Below, one piece after another: positions 17,087 through 24,867 of a stretch of 64,000 nucleotides of DNA. The notes below the pieces were generated by a model. The model made no database searches. It was not told where the DNA came from and saw only the letters and a program-made list of their open reading frames with translations. Each line of letters opens with the position of its first letter. Position 1 is the stretch's first letter. Location: contig NZ_JABJXU010000006.1 in assembly GCF_013155265.1 (NCBI RefSeq), positions 1 to 64,000 on the forward strand, read 5' to 3'. This DNA is from Enterococcus sp. MMGLQ5-1. Lineage in GTDB: Bacteria > Bacillota > Bacilli > Lactobacillales > Streptococcaceae. Position numbers and translations under genes: made by a program.

Positions 17087-17927
17087 CTTCTAATACCGGT
17101 GTGAAGCCCACACCAATCGCTCCTTCTCCTAAATGTGTCGCAATAACTGCATTAAACGGGACGATTTCCACCGATAAATCATATAAGGTATTAAGCTCAG
17201 CCTTGAGGTCAGCCGCCTTATCAAATGCATTGGCGTGGATAACCCAAATCTTTGAAGGCACAGCTTCTGTGCGTTCCTTTACGAGTTGGATTAAGCGTTT
17301 TACTGCTTTCTTTTGAGTCCTAACCTTTTCTGCTGGTACAATCTCACCATCATCAAACATTAATATTGGTTTTATCTTTAATAGATTGCCAATCATTGCA
17401 TTACTCGCCTTAAGTCGCCCACCTCTAACTAAATGATTTAAATCATCGACAATAATATAAGCAGCTGTTTCTGCAATAAGCTTACCAAGGGTTGCAACGA
17501 TTGATTCAATCGATTTATTTTGCTGATTCATTAATAAAGCTGTTTTCACCATTTCACCTAATGGTGCACTAGTAATTTTTGAATCGATAAAATGAAACCT
17601 AACTTCTGGAAATTGTGTTTTCAAAATTTGAATTGTCTGGAAATAACCAGAAATACCACTAGAAAGAAAAAGACCAATAAAGGTATCGTACCCTTCTTTA
17701 ACCAGACGCTCAACTAATTCAAATGTTGCACCAATTGATGGTTGGCTTGTCTTTGGAAAATACGCTGCTTGACGCATTTTAATATAAAAATCATCTATTG
17801 TAATATTTTTATTTTCGACATAATCAGTGCCATCAATATTAATTGGAATATCTAAAATAAATAAATTATCAAAGTGCGGCATATTGGTAAAAGTCGCACT
17901 TGTATCTGTTAATACTGCTAATTTCAT
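17079..17927 (-). CDS. DegV family fatty-acid-binding protein
   Basis: A 282-residue DegV protein. The N-terminal TDTSATF and the fatty-acid carboxylate motif (SQPSIG near residue 60, LSSGISG near 88) are typical, as is the later VDDLNHLVRGGRL. DegV proteins bind a fatty acid and, as FakB, present it to the FakA kinase. Whether this copy is a FakB cannot be told from sequence alone. AAGGTGA lies before the ATG. It is part of the run DUF1149-degV-mazG-dapB-cca. Confidence 0.92.
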   Translation of the reverse strand: MKLAVLTDTSATFTNMPHFDNLFILDIPINIDGTDYVENKNITIDDFYIKMRQAAYFPKTSQPSIGATFELVERLVKEGYDTFIGLFLSSGISGYFQTIQILKTQFPEVRFHFIDSKITSAPLGEMVKTALLMNQQNKSIESIVATLGKLIAETAAYIIVDDLNHLVRGGRLKASNAMIGNLLKIKPILMFDDGEIVPAEKVRTQKKAVKRLIQLVKERTEAVPSKIWVIHANAFDKAADLKAELNTLYDLSVEIVPFNAVIATHLGEGAIGVGFTPVLEDE

Positions 17928-17984
17928 AAATCACCTTAATCTTTTTCTTGCTATTTGCTAAACTTCAACACTAAAAATCATCAA

Positions 17985-18368
17985 TTATTTCTTTTCAAAA
18001 TTAAGCTGAAGGCCAGGTTCATCCATCGCAATTTCTGTTACCTCGTACGTCAGGCGTTTGACAATATCAAATAATGGTGCCGCCAGCTCTTCAACCTCTG
18101 ACTGATTTAAATCTGCTTGCGCCTTGACCAAACGCTGATGAATTTGGTTGAGCTGTGAAACAATACCTGTAATGACATAATTATCAAAAACTAGCTGAAA
18201 CTGCAAAGTAGCAGCAATAGTCGTTTCTGATTTCTCTTCATCCAAGCCGTGAAGCTGAAAGCTGACATTTAATTCCGTTTCAGGTGTACCATTTTCTTTT
18301 TCCCATTCCGTATTTCGTGCATCGTAATGATAGCCTTGAACAAATTCCTTTTGGCGTGTTATTTTCAT
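17985..18368 (-). CDS. DUF1149 family protein
   Basis: A 127-residue protein with the conserved opening KREFV-like QKEFVQGYHYDARNTEWEKENGTPETE. It matches the DUF1149 family, found next to degV in streptococci. No function is known. It has no membrane segment and is probably cytosolic. SD AAAGGAGAG is strong. Confidence 0.85.
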   Translation of the reverse strand: MKITRQKEFVQGYHYDARNTEWEKENGTPETELNVSFQLHGLDEEKSETTIAATLQFQLVFDNYVITGIVSQLNQIHQRLVKAQADLNQSEVEELAAPLFDIVKRLTYEVTEIAMDEPGLQLNFEKK

Positions 18369-18400
18369 TTTTCTCTCCTTTTATCTCTGTATCCCATCAT

Positions 18401-19015
18401 TTATTCTATTTTTAAAATTGACTTCAAATCATGAACGACATAATCTGCCTCAATGCCTTCTAAGAAAAAATCTATATCATATAAAATCGTTTTAACTCGT
18501 GCAAGCTGACCAGAAGTAATATCCAAGGCGCGATCTCCAATCATAACTGTTTGCTCAGGAGACAAATGATACTTATCAATCAGGTATTGAATTGCTTCAG
18601 GATTGGGCTTACGCTTGAATTGATAATCAGATGTAATCACTTCTTCAAAATACTGCAATAAGTCAAGTGCTCTTAAAAACTCTATCGTTTTTTTATCTCG
18701 ATGCGTTAAAATAAATTGGCGCTTACCTTGGCTTGCAATTTGCTTGATTACAGCACTTGCCTGCGGGAAGGGTTGAGGAGCTACCTGCCGTTTTGCCTCT
18801 AAATAATGATATGCGGCTAAAAAGCTTAAACGCTCATCCATCGGTAAAAAATGCGCTGCCAAGTCTCTGACTGACTCCGTTTTTATCCATTGGTACATTT
18901 GGTCAAATGTTAAAGGTAGCTGGTATTGCTTAACTATCTCAAACAGGCTTGCGCTCATAACACCGTAGGTATCGAATAACGTGCCATCAAAATCCCAGAT
19001 ATAATTGTCAAACAT
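18401..19015 (-). CDS. HAD superfamily hydrolase, phosphoglycolate phosphatase-like
   Basis: A 204-residue HAD phosphatase. Motif I is WDFDGTLFDTYG at residue 7-18, motif II FILTHRD, motif III the Lys in FKRKPNPEAI and motif IV MIGDRALDI, all intact. A helical cap lies between residues 20 and 80. The substrate is unknown. It is the first gene of the leftward run and starts about 240 bases from the divergent msmK. Confidence 0.9.
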   Translation of the reverse strand: MFDNYIWDFDGTLFDTYGVMSASLFEIVKQYQLPLTFDQMYQWIKTESVRDLAAHFLPMDERLSFLAAYHYLEAKRQVAPQPFPQASAVIKQIASQGKRQFILTHRDKKTIEFLRALDLLQYFEEVITSDYQFKRKPNPEAIQYLIDKYHLSPEQTVMIGDRALDITSGQLARVKTILYDIDFFLEGIEADYVVHDLKSILKIE

Positions 19016-19099
19016 TATAATACCTCAATTATTCAGCACTCCTATCCAGCTTTTATTCATCAATTAATAATACTAATTAAAATAATATTCTACGTTTTA

Positions 19100-19128
19100 T
19101 TGTATCACAGAATTGATTGCTGTATAAT
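19100..19128 (+). promoter_or_regulatory. Sigma-70-type promoter upstream of msmK
   Basis: TTGTAT (19100-19105) and TATAAT (19123-19128) are separated by 17 bases on the plus strand. It lies about 130 bases upstream of msmK, so the two cre-like sites would lie downstream of the start as roadblocks. A second, weaker TATACT at 19219-19224 could be a nearer promoter. Confidence 0.6.
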
Positions 19129-19171
19129 TATCATTTTTAGTCAAGTTGAACAAAAAATTAAAAATATTTTG

Positions 19172-19206
19172 TGCAAGCGTTTCCTATCTTTTAGAAACCG
19201 TTTTCA
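19172..19206. promoter_or_regulatory. Two cre-like catabolite control sites
   Basis: TGCAAGCGTTTCCT (19172-19185) and, on the other strand, TGAAAACGGTTTCT (19206-19193) fit the CcpA site consensus; the second matches 13 of 14 positions of TGWAANCGNTNWCA. Their starts are 21 bp apart, two helical turns. Carbon catabolite control of the sugar ATPase gene msmK is expected. Confidence 0.7.
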
Positions 19207-19259
19207 TTACACTAGGCTTATACTTATAAATGTTAAATAAATGAAAAGAGGAAATCTAA

Positions 19260-20390
19260 ATGGTAGAGATGAAATTAACACACGTTGACAAAATTTATCC
19301 AAATGCAAAATTAAAAGCAGTTGACGATTTTACAATTGATATTAAAGATAAAGAATTTATCGTATTCGTAGGCCCTTCAGGTTGCGGTAAATCAACTACA
19401 CTCCGCATGATTGCTGGTTTAGAAGATATTACAGCTGGTGAATTTTATATTGGCGATAAATTAATGAATGATGTTGCACCAAAGGATCGTGACATTGCCA
19501 TGGTTTTCCAGAACTACGCACTTTATCCACATATGACCGTTTTTGACAATATGGCATTTGGATTGAAATTACGTAAATATCCCAAAGAAGAAATTAAACA
19601 ACGTGTTGAAGATGCTGCTAAAATTCTTGGTCTAACAGAATTATTAAAACGTAAACCAGCAGATATGTCCGGTGGTCAACGTCAACGGGTAGCAATGGGT
19701 CGTGCAATCGTACGTGATGCTAAGGTTTTCTTAATGGATGAACCATTATCTAACTTAGATGCCAAACTTCGTGTTTCAATGCGTGCCGAAATTGCTAAAA
19801 TTCATCGTCGAATTGGCGCAACTACAATTTATGTAACGCATGACCAAACTGAAGCTATGACATTAGCAGACCGTATTGTTATTATGAGCTCAACTAAAAC
19901 CGAGGAAGGTACAACTGGTCGTATTGAGCAAATCGGAACGCCAAAAGAGCTTTATAACGAGCCTGTCAATAAATTTGTTGCTGGCTTTATTGGTAGCCCT
20001 GCTATGAACTTCTTCAATGTTAACTACAAGGATGGTATCATCTCAAATAACGAAGGCCTTCGCATTGAAATTCCAGAGGGTCAAAAGAAATTACTAAACG
20101 ATAAGGGCTACAATGGTAAAGACTTAATCTTCGGTATTCGCCCAGAAGATATTTCAGCAGAAAATATTGTAAAAGATGTCTTCCCTCAAGCCAAGGTTAC
20201 AGCAGAGGTTGTTGTTTCTGAGCTTTTAGGTGCTGAAACAATGCTTTATTCTCGCGTTGGTCAAACTGAATTTATCTCTAAGGTTGATGCAAGAGACTTC
20301 CATCAGCCAGGCGAAGTCGTTGAGCTAGTCTTTAATACAAACAAGGGACATTTCTTCGATAAGGATACAGAAGTTAGAATTGTTGAATAA
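19260..20390 (+). CDS. msmK: Sugar ABC transporter ATPase, MsmK/UgpC family
   Basis: A 376-residue CUT1-type sugar importer ATPase. Walker [10 protein letters not shown] near residue 39, signature [14 protein letters not shown], Walker [18 protein letters not shown]-loop [15 protein letters not shown]. The C-terminal 130 residues form the TOBE regulatory domain ([17 protein letters not shown]). It stands alone with no permease or binding protein, as MsmK does in streptococci, where one ATPase serves several sugar importers. Two cre-like sites upstream suggest CcpA control. Start ATG follows AAAAGAGGAAAT. Confidence 0.94.
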   Translation: MVEMKLTHVDKIYPNAKLKAVDDFTIDIKDKEFIVFVGPSGCGKSTTLRMIAGLEDITAGEFYIGDKLMNDVAPKDRDIAMVFQNYALYPHMTVFDNMAFGLKLRKYPKEEIKQRVEDAAKILGLTELLKRKPADMSGGQRQRVAMGRAIVRDAKVFLMDEPLSNLDAKLRVSMRAEIAKIHRRIGATTIYVTHDQTEAMTLADRIVIMSSTKTEEGTTGRIEQIGTPKELYNEPVNKFVAGFIGSPAMNFFNVNYKDGIISNNEGLRIEIPEGQKKLLNDKGYNGKDLIFGIRPEDISAENIVKDVFPQAKVTAEVVVSELLGAETMLYSRVGQTEFISKVDARDFHQPGEVVELVFNTNKGHFFDKDTEVRIVE

Positions 20391-20391
20391 T

Positions 20392-20434
20392 AAAAAAATA
20401 GAGATTGGGAATATACCCAATCTCTATTTTTTTT
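20392..20434 (+). terminator. Bidirectional terminator between msmK and the PucR-like gene
   Basis: ATAGAGATTGGG / CCCAATCTCTAT is a perfect 12-bp stem with a six-base loop, with A-run before and T-run after, so it works on both strands between two convergent genes. Confidence 0.95.
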
Positions 20435-20475
20435 AACGAGTAAAATTAGCAATGAAATTTTATAAATTAATTATC

Positions 20476-21309
20476 TTATTGATTAATAATCAATAAATAT
20501 GTCATGGCCAATTCACGCAAGCTTTTCAATGAAAAACCAAATTCTTCTTGAAACTTTTTTAATTTATACTGTAAGGTATTACGGTGAATAAACAAATTCT
20601 GACTCGTTAAGCTTAATGAATTTTCACTTTCCCATAGTGCGATAATTAATGCTGATAAGTCTTCATCGGCAATTAATTTCCCCGCTAAATAAGCGGCAAT
20701 TGGACTGGTAAAATCAAACAGCTGCAAATGACTCAAAAAATAATCCGCAAAGGTTACAACGCTCCGCTTTTTACGTTGGCTTCTTAAATCAGAAAAATAT
20801 TCAGCCTCCACCTGATAAAACATCGGCTGGTATTGGTGCTGGTCGATAAATATACCAGCATAGGCTCTAATTTCTAAAGCGAAGTCAATGCCCATCGCTT
20901 GAAAAATATCCTCCAACTCTTCTAAGGTCAAATGATTGGCTTGAAAGGTTTCAACAATTAATCCTTGATACTCATCAATAAAAAAAACGGAATCGACATT
21001 AGGGACAAGCAGCTTAATACTGGCTATAAAATCTGATTGATTCGTTGCTTGATTAATAACAAACTGAATCAGTCGAAACTTGGATTGGTTGTTAAAATGC
21101 TGATCATTTAATTTTTTTAGCCATAGATTCGTCGGCAGCTGAGCATCACCAACAGGTAAAAAAACGGATAAAATATCTTTTTCCCGTATAGTTAGCTCAT
21201 CAGCCTTAATCCCAAAAATTTGTTGTTCTAATTCAACTGAAAAATATTCAGGACCAGTGGCACCTGCCCTAGCAGTTGGAAAAATCGTTAAAAATTGCTC
21301 AATTTTCAT
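20476..21309 (-). CDS. PucR/CdaR-like helix-turn-helix protein
   Basis: A 277-residue protein with a C-terminal DNA-binding region typical of PucR/CdaR regulators: NLFIHRNTLQYKLKKFQEEFG..SLRELAMTYLLI, as in sugar-diacid regulators. The N-terminal 200 residues match nothing I recognise. The ATG at 21309 overlaps the last bases of purR (ATGAAAATTGA), suggesting coupled translation. An ATG seven codons upstream is possible, but neither has a strong ribosome binding site. Target genes are unknown. Confidence 0.75.
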   Translation of the reverse strand: MKIEQFLTIFPTARAGATGPEYFSVELEQQIFGIKADELTIREKDILSVFLPVGDAQLPTNLWLKKLNDQHFNNQSKFRLIQFVINQATNQSDFIASIKLLVPNVDSVFFIDEYQGLIVETFQANHLTLEELEDIFQAMGIDFALEIRAYAGIFIDQHQYQPMFYQVEAEYFSDLRSQRKKRSVVTFADYFLSHLQLFDFTSPIAAYLAGKLIADEDLSALIIALWESENSLSLTSQNLFIHRNTLQYKLKKFQEEFGFSLKSLRELAMTYLLIINQ

Positions 21310-22120
21310 TGAATAAATTGCCCGGTACAACTGTAATCGTTTTAGTTTTTAAATCAACATCACTGACAAAAAGCAACGAATTATAATCAGAAATTTGACG
21401 CTCGCCATTAAATTTCCCTTCGGCAAAGACTGTAATGCCAACTAATTCAGCTTCAAATTCTTCAACCAGCGATTTCATACCATTCAGTGTACCGCCCCCT
21501 TTCATAAAGTCATCTACAACTAAGACTCTACTGCCGCGTCTTAAGCTACGCTTAGAAAGAGCCATTTTCTCAATGCGCTCACTTGAGCCTGAAACATAAT
21601 TAACCGAGACAGTTGGGCCTTCAGTAATTTTGGAGTCACGCCTCACAATTACAAAAGGAACATTTAAATAAGAGGCAACCGACTGGGCGATTGGAACGCC
21701 CTTTGTTGCAATGGTCATTACTGCATCAATTTTTTCATCCGCATACTTTGAAGCAATAATTTGACCAATCGCTTTTAAAATATATGGATTGCCCAGTAGA
21801 TCAGATAAATAAACATACCCGCCTGGTAAAAGGCGATTACTTTCGGAGAGCATCGTTGCAATTCTCTTAACTTTTCTAAGTGCATCTGCCTGACTTAATT
21901 TAGGGACAAATTTTACACCACCTGCTGCACCAGGTATTGTTAAAAGGTCACCAACACCCTGTGCATCAAATCTTTTTTTAATAATTGCTAAATCCTCAGA
22001 CATACTTGATTTGGCAGAATCATATTTTTCAGCAAAAAAAGAAAGTGAAACCAATTCGTGTGGATGATTAATTAGATAATAGGTCATATCAATCATTCGT
22101 TCACTACGTTTTATTTTCAT
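21299..22120 (-). CDS. purR: Purine operon regulator PurR (PRT type)
   Basis: A 273-residue regulator: winged-helix N-terminal domain (about 1-72) fused to a phosphoribosyltransferase domain with the PRPP loop VLVVDDFMKGGGTLNGM (about 198-214). In Gram-positives the domain senses PRPP and controls purine genes (repressor in Bacillus, activator in Lactococcus). GAGGTG lies 9 bases before the ATG. It is divergent from ispE and overlaps the downstream PucR-like gene. No clear PurBox was found in the 200-bp divergent gap. Confidence 0.95.
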   Translation of the reverse strand: MKIKRSERMIDMTYYLINHPHELVSLSFFAEKYDSAKSSMSEDLAIIKKRFDAQGVGDLLTIPGAAGGVKFVPKLSQADALRKVKRIATMLSESNRLLPGGYVYLSDLLGNPYILKAIGQIIASKYADEKIDAVMTIATKGVPIAQSVASYLNVPFVIVRRDSKITEGPTVSVNYVSGSSERIEKMALSKRSLRRGSRVLVVDDFMKGGGTLNGMKSLVEEFEAELVGITVFAEGKFNGERQISDYNSLLFVSDVDLKTKTITVVPGNLFNEN

Positions 22121-22321
22121 ATAAAATACACCTCATTGTTATTATACGCTATTTCGGCTTTATTTTTTACTTTAATGTTCAATTAATTATTCCAGCTCAA
22201 ATAAATCAGATAAGCTTTTTAAAAATTAAATAATTTGTTATAGTAAGTAAGGTATAATTAAGCAAATCAAAATTATCTTTCAACTAATCATATATAATTC
22301 GGAATTGGAGTAACATTTTCT

Positions 22322-23170
22322 ATGGAATGGATTGAAAAAGCACCAGCTAAAATTAATTTAGGACTAGATGTGGTCGCCAAGCGAAAAGACGGCTTTCACG
22401 AGCTCGAAATGATTATGACAAGCATTGATCTCTCAGATACACTAACTTTCACGACTAATGATACAGATCAAATTACGATTACCTCCAATGTTCCTTTCTT
22501 GCCAACAGGTAAAAAAAATCTAGTTTTTCAGGCAGCTGAATTATTAAAAAAACAATTCAATATTAAGCAAGGCGTTCATATTAACATTGATAAAGTTATC
22601 CCTGTCGCCGCTGGCTTGGCTGGTGGCTCTAGTGACTGCGCAGCAACACTTCGTGGTCTAAATAATCTCTGGCAGCTCAAGCTAGATTTTAAAAGCTTAG
22701 CGAAGCTTGGCGAGCAGCTGGGGAGTGATGTGCCGTATTGTGTCTATTCGCAAACAGCTTATGTGACTGGGCGTGGTGAAAATATTCAATTATTACCAAA
22801 ATTTCAAGGGTTTTGGGTAGTGCTCGTCAAACCTCAAATGAGCGTTTCAACACCAAGCATCTTCAACCAGGTCAACCTAGCAACCATCCAGCACCCCGAT
22901 ATTTCAGCAATTAAGCTGGCAATTGAAACAAATAATTATCAAGAGGTACCAAACTTAATCGGAAATTCACTTGAAGCAATTACAATTTCTCAATACCCAA
23001 TTATTGAAAAAATTAAATCAAAATTAAGCTGCTATGGTGCTGATGGTGTGCTGATGAGTGGCAGTGGCCCCACGGTTTTTGCACTTTGCAGGCAAGAGTC
23101 CAGAGCACGACGAGTTTTCAACAGCATCAACGGATTCTGTGAAGAGGTTTATCTGGTTAGAACATTATAA
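22322..23170 (+). CDS. ispE: 4-diphosphocytidyl-2-C-methyl-D-erythritol kinase (IspE/Ipk-like)
   Basis: A 282-residue GHMP kinase. APAKINLGLDVV is the N-terminal motif, PVAAGLAGGSSDCAATLRGL the ATP-binding motif and VLMSGSGPTVFAL the C-terminal motif. The IspE step belongs to the non-mevalonate isoprenoid route. In streptococci and lactococci a lone ispE-like gene occurs beside purR and zinc transport genes although the organisms use mevalonate, so the real substrate here is uncertain. A TATAAT at 22253-22258 may be its -10. A terminator follows at 23171. Confidence 0.9.
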   Translation: MEWIEKAPAKINLGLDVVAKRKDGFHELEMIMTSIDLSDTLTFTTNDTDQITITSNVPFLPTGKKNLVFQAAELLKKQFNIKQGVHINIDKVIPVAAGLAGGSSDCAATLRGLNNLWQLKLDFKSLAKLGEQLGSDVPYCVYSQTAYVTGRGENIQLLPKFQGFWVVLVKPQMSVSTPSIFNQVNLATIQHPDISAIKLAIETNNYQEVPNLIGNSLEAITISQYPIIEKIKSKLSCYGADGVLMSGSGPTVFALCRQESRARRVFNSINGFCEEVYLVRTL

Positions 23171-23202
23171 AAAAGAATACATTTTACTTGTATTCTTTTT
23201 TA
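23171..23202 (+). terminator. ispE terminator
   Basis: AAAAGAATACA (23171-23181) and TGTATTCTTTT (23189-23199) form a perfect 11-bp stem with a seven-base loop and a T-run, directly after the ispE stop. Confidence 0.88.
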
Positions 23203-23242
23203 GTCGTGTTAAAATAATATAGTTAAATTGTAATGATTCTGA
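23188..23242 (+). promoter_or_regulatory. Promoter and Fur/Zur-family box before adcC
   Basis: A candidate promoter TTGTAT (23188-23193) with extended -10 TGTTAAAAT (23207-23215) lies upstream of adcC. Just downstream, 23228-23242 reads TTGTAATGATTCTGA, an imperfect 7-1-7 dyad matching the Zur core TCGTAATNATTACGA at 11 of 14 positions. The flanks AAAT and ATTT also agree with the longer Zur consensus. PerR or Fur boxes are near alternatives. Placement at the start site suggests repression by a metal-loaded regulator. No AdcR-type TTAACNNGTTAA was seen. Confidence 0.55.
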
Positions 23243-23270
23243 TTTAAAAAAGTATAAAGGGATGTGAATT

Positions 23271-23975
23271 ATGCATTATATTGATGTTCAAAATCTAAGC
23301 TTTTATTATGATGATGAGCCTGTCTTAGAAAATATTACCTATCATATCGATAATGGTGAATTTGTCATATTAACCGGTGAAAATGGTGCAGCAAAATCAA
23401 CACTTATCAAAGCCACCCTAGGACTATTAAAGCCTGAAGCTGGTACAGTCACGCTTTCTAAAATAAATAGTCAAGGAAAGCCTTTACGCATCGGCTACAT
23501 TCCGCAACAGGTTGCTTCCTTTAACGCTGGTTTTCCTAGCACTGTATTAGAGCTCGTCAAAAGTGGACGCTATCCAAGAGGACGCTGGTTTAAACCCCTT
23601 ACTCAGCATGATTTAGACCATGTAGAAAAAGCACTTAAGGCAGTTGATATGTGGGAAATGCGTTTTAAAAAAATTGGTGAGTTGTCTGGGGGACAAAAGC
23701 AACGTGTTTCCTTAGCCAGAGTTTTTGTCTCTGATCCAGATTTATTTATTTTAGATGAGCCCACTACTGGGATGGACGAAAAAAGCCGTCATGCCTTCTA
23801 CGAATTAATGCAGCATAATGCGCATCAGCATGATAAGGCAATCTTAATGATTACTCACGATCACGAAGATTTAAAAGGCTACTTTGATCGTCATATCCAT
23901 CTGGTCCGCAAACAAAATACACCTTGGCGATGCTTCCAGGTGCATACAGAGGAGGCAAATGATGTCCATTTTTAA
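23271..23975 (+). CDS. adcC: Zinc-type ABC transporter ATP-binding protein (AdcC/ZitQ/ZnuC)
   Basis: A 234-residue ATPase of the metal-ion importer family. Walker A here is GENGAAKST, with A in place of the usual G before Lys (GxxGxGKS/T), a visible deviation. Signature [15 protein letters not shown], Walker [15 protein letters not shown]-loop MITHDHED. It works with the permease encoded immediately downstream. Context (next to ispE, Zur-like box) supports zinc, but manganese cannot be ruled out from sequence. SD AAAGGGATG precedes the start. No binding-protein gene is adjacent. Confidence 0.88.
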   Translation: MHYIDVQNLSFYYDDEPVLENITYHIDNGEFVILTGENGAAKSTLIKATLGLLKPEAGTVTLSKINSQGKPLRIGYIPQQVASFNAGFPSTVLELVKSGRYPRGRWFKPLTQHDLDHVEKALKAVDMWEMRFKKIGELSGGQKQRVSLARVFVSDPDLFILDEPTTGMDEKSRHAFYELMQHNAHQHDKAILMITHDHEDLKGYFDRHIHLVRKQNTPWRCFQVHTEEANDVHF

Positions 23976-24795
23976 TTATGAATTTATGATTCGTGCCCTA
24001 TTATCCTCATTTGCGATTTCGCTTTTCGCACCACTACTTGGTATCTTTTTAGTGCTCAGAAGGCAAAGCCTCCTAAGCGACACGCTTTCTCATGTTTCCT
24101 TACTTGGTGTAGCACTCGGCTTATTTTTAGGCATAAACCCAGATATCTCTACAATTTTAATTGTGATTCTGGCTGCAGTTGCCTTAGAGTATCTAAGAAC
24201 GGTCTATCGAACCTATTCAGAGGTCTCAACAGCTATCCTGATGAGCGGTGGGCTGGCTGGTGCGTTAGTCTTAATGAACTTAAGCAAGGGTACCAGCTCA
24301 ACCAGTATCCAGCAGTACCTATTTGGCTCAATTGTGACAATATCTTGGCCACAGGTCTATATCTTATTTGGACTATTGCTATTAGTCTATATCCTATTCT
24401 TCTTCTTTAGACGTCCAATGTACGTTCTGACTTTTGATGAGGATACAGCCTATGTCGACGGTTTACCAACCACATTAATCTCAATTATTTTTAATATCAT
24501 AACCGGGGTAGCAATCGCTATCATGATTCCAATTGCAGGTGCTCTACTAGTTAGTGCTATCATGGTATTACCTGCAACAATTGCGATGCGTATCGGACGC
24601 AGCTTTAAGGTAGTCATTGTCGCAGGGATTCTTGTAGGACTTATCGGAATGATGAGCGGTCTTTTCACCTCTTATTACTTAGAGACGCCGCCTGGAGCCA
24701 GTATCGCATTAATTTTTATCTTTATATTATTATTAGTTGGTGTTTTTAAAAAAATTAGTGTTATTAGTCGAAAGCAAAGAAAAAAATCAAGCTAA
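23962..24795 (+). CDS. adcB: Zinc-type ABC transporter permease (AdcB/ZitP/ZnuB)
   Basis: A 277-residue permease of the ABC-3 metal family with about eight hydrophobic segments. The motifs [17 protein letters not shown] (about 40-56) and [21 protein letters not shown] are typical. I start at 23962 (MSIFNYEF): GAGGAGG lies 6 bases upstream. A longer frame reaches 23884 but its extra residues overlap adcC and have no site. It overlaps the adcC end by 14 bases. A strong terminator follows. Confidence 0.9.
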   Translation: MSIFNYEFMIRALLSSFAISLFAPLLGIFLVLRRQSLLSDTLSHVSLLGVALGLFLGINPDISTILIVILAAVALEYLRTVYRTYSEVSTAILMSGGLAGALVLMNLSKGTSSTSIQQYLFGSIVTISWPQVYILFGLLLLVYILFFFFRRPMYVLTFDEDTAYVDGLPTTLISIIFNIITGVAIAIMIPIAGALLVSAIMVLPATIAMRIGRSFKVVIVAGILVGLIGMMSGLFTSYYLETPPGASIALIFIFILLLVGVFKKISVISRKQRKKSS

Positions 24796-24814
24796 TTTAA
24801 AAGCAGATATACTA

Positions 24815-24860
24815 AAAGCATCCCCCTTGAAGCAGTTAAAGGCTTCAAGGGGGATGCTTT
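24815..24860 (+). terminator. Strong bidirectional terminator between adcB and glgP
   Basis: A 19-bp perfect stem (24815-24833 with 24842-24860) including CCCCC/GGGGG and an eight-base loop. T-rich flanks are short on both strands. It lies between two convergent genes and is the most stable hairpin in the window. Confidence 0.93.
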
Positions 24861-24867
24861 ACGTTTA

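Noticed and set aside
22121-22321. PurBox in the purR-ispE gap
   Set aside because: Only partial matches (AATGTTCAA) were found, below what I would accept for a PurR site.
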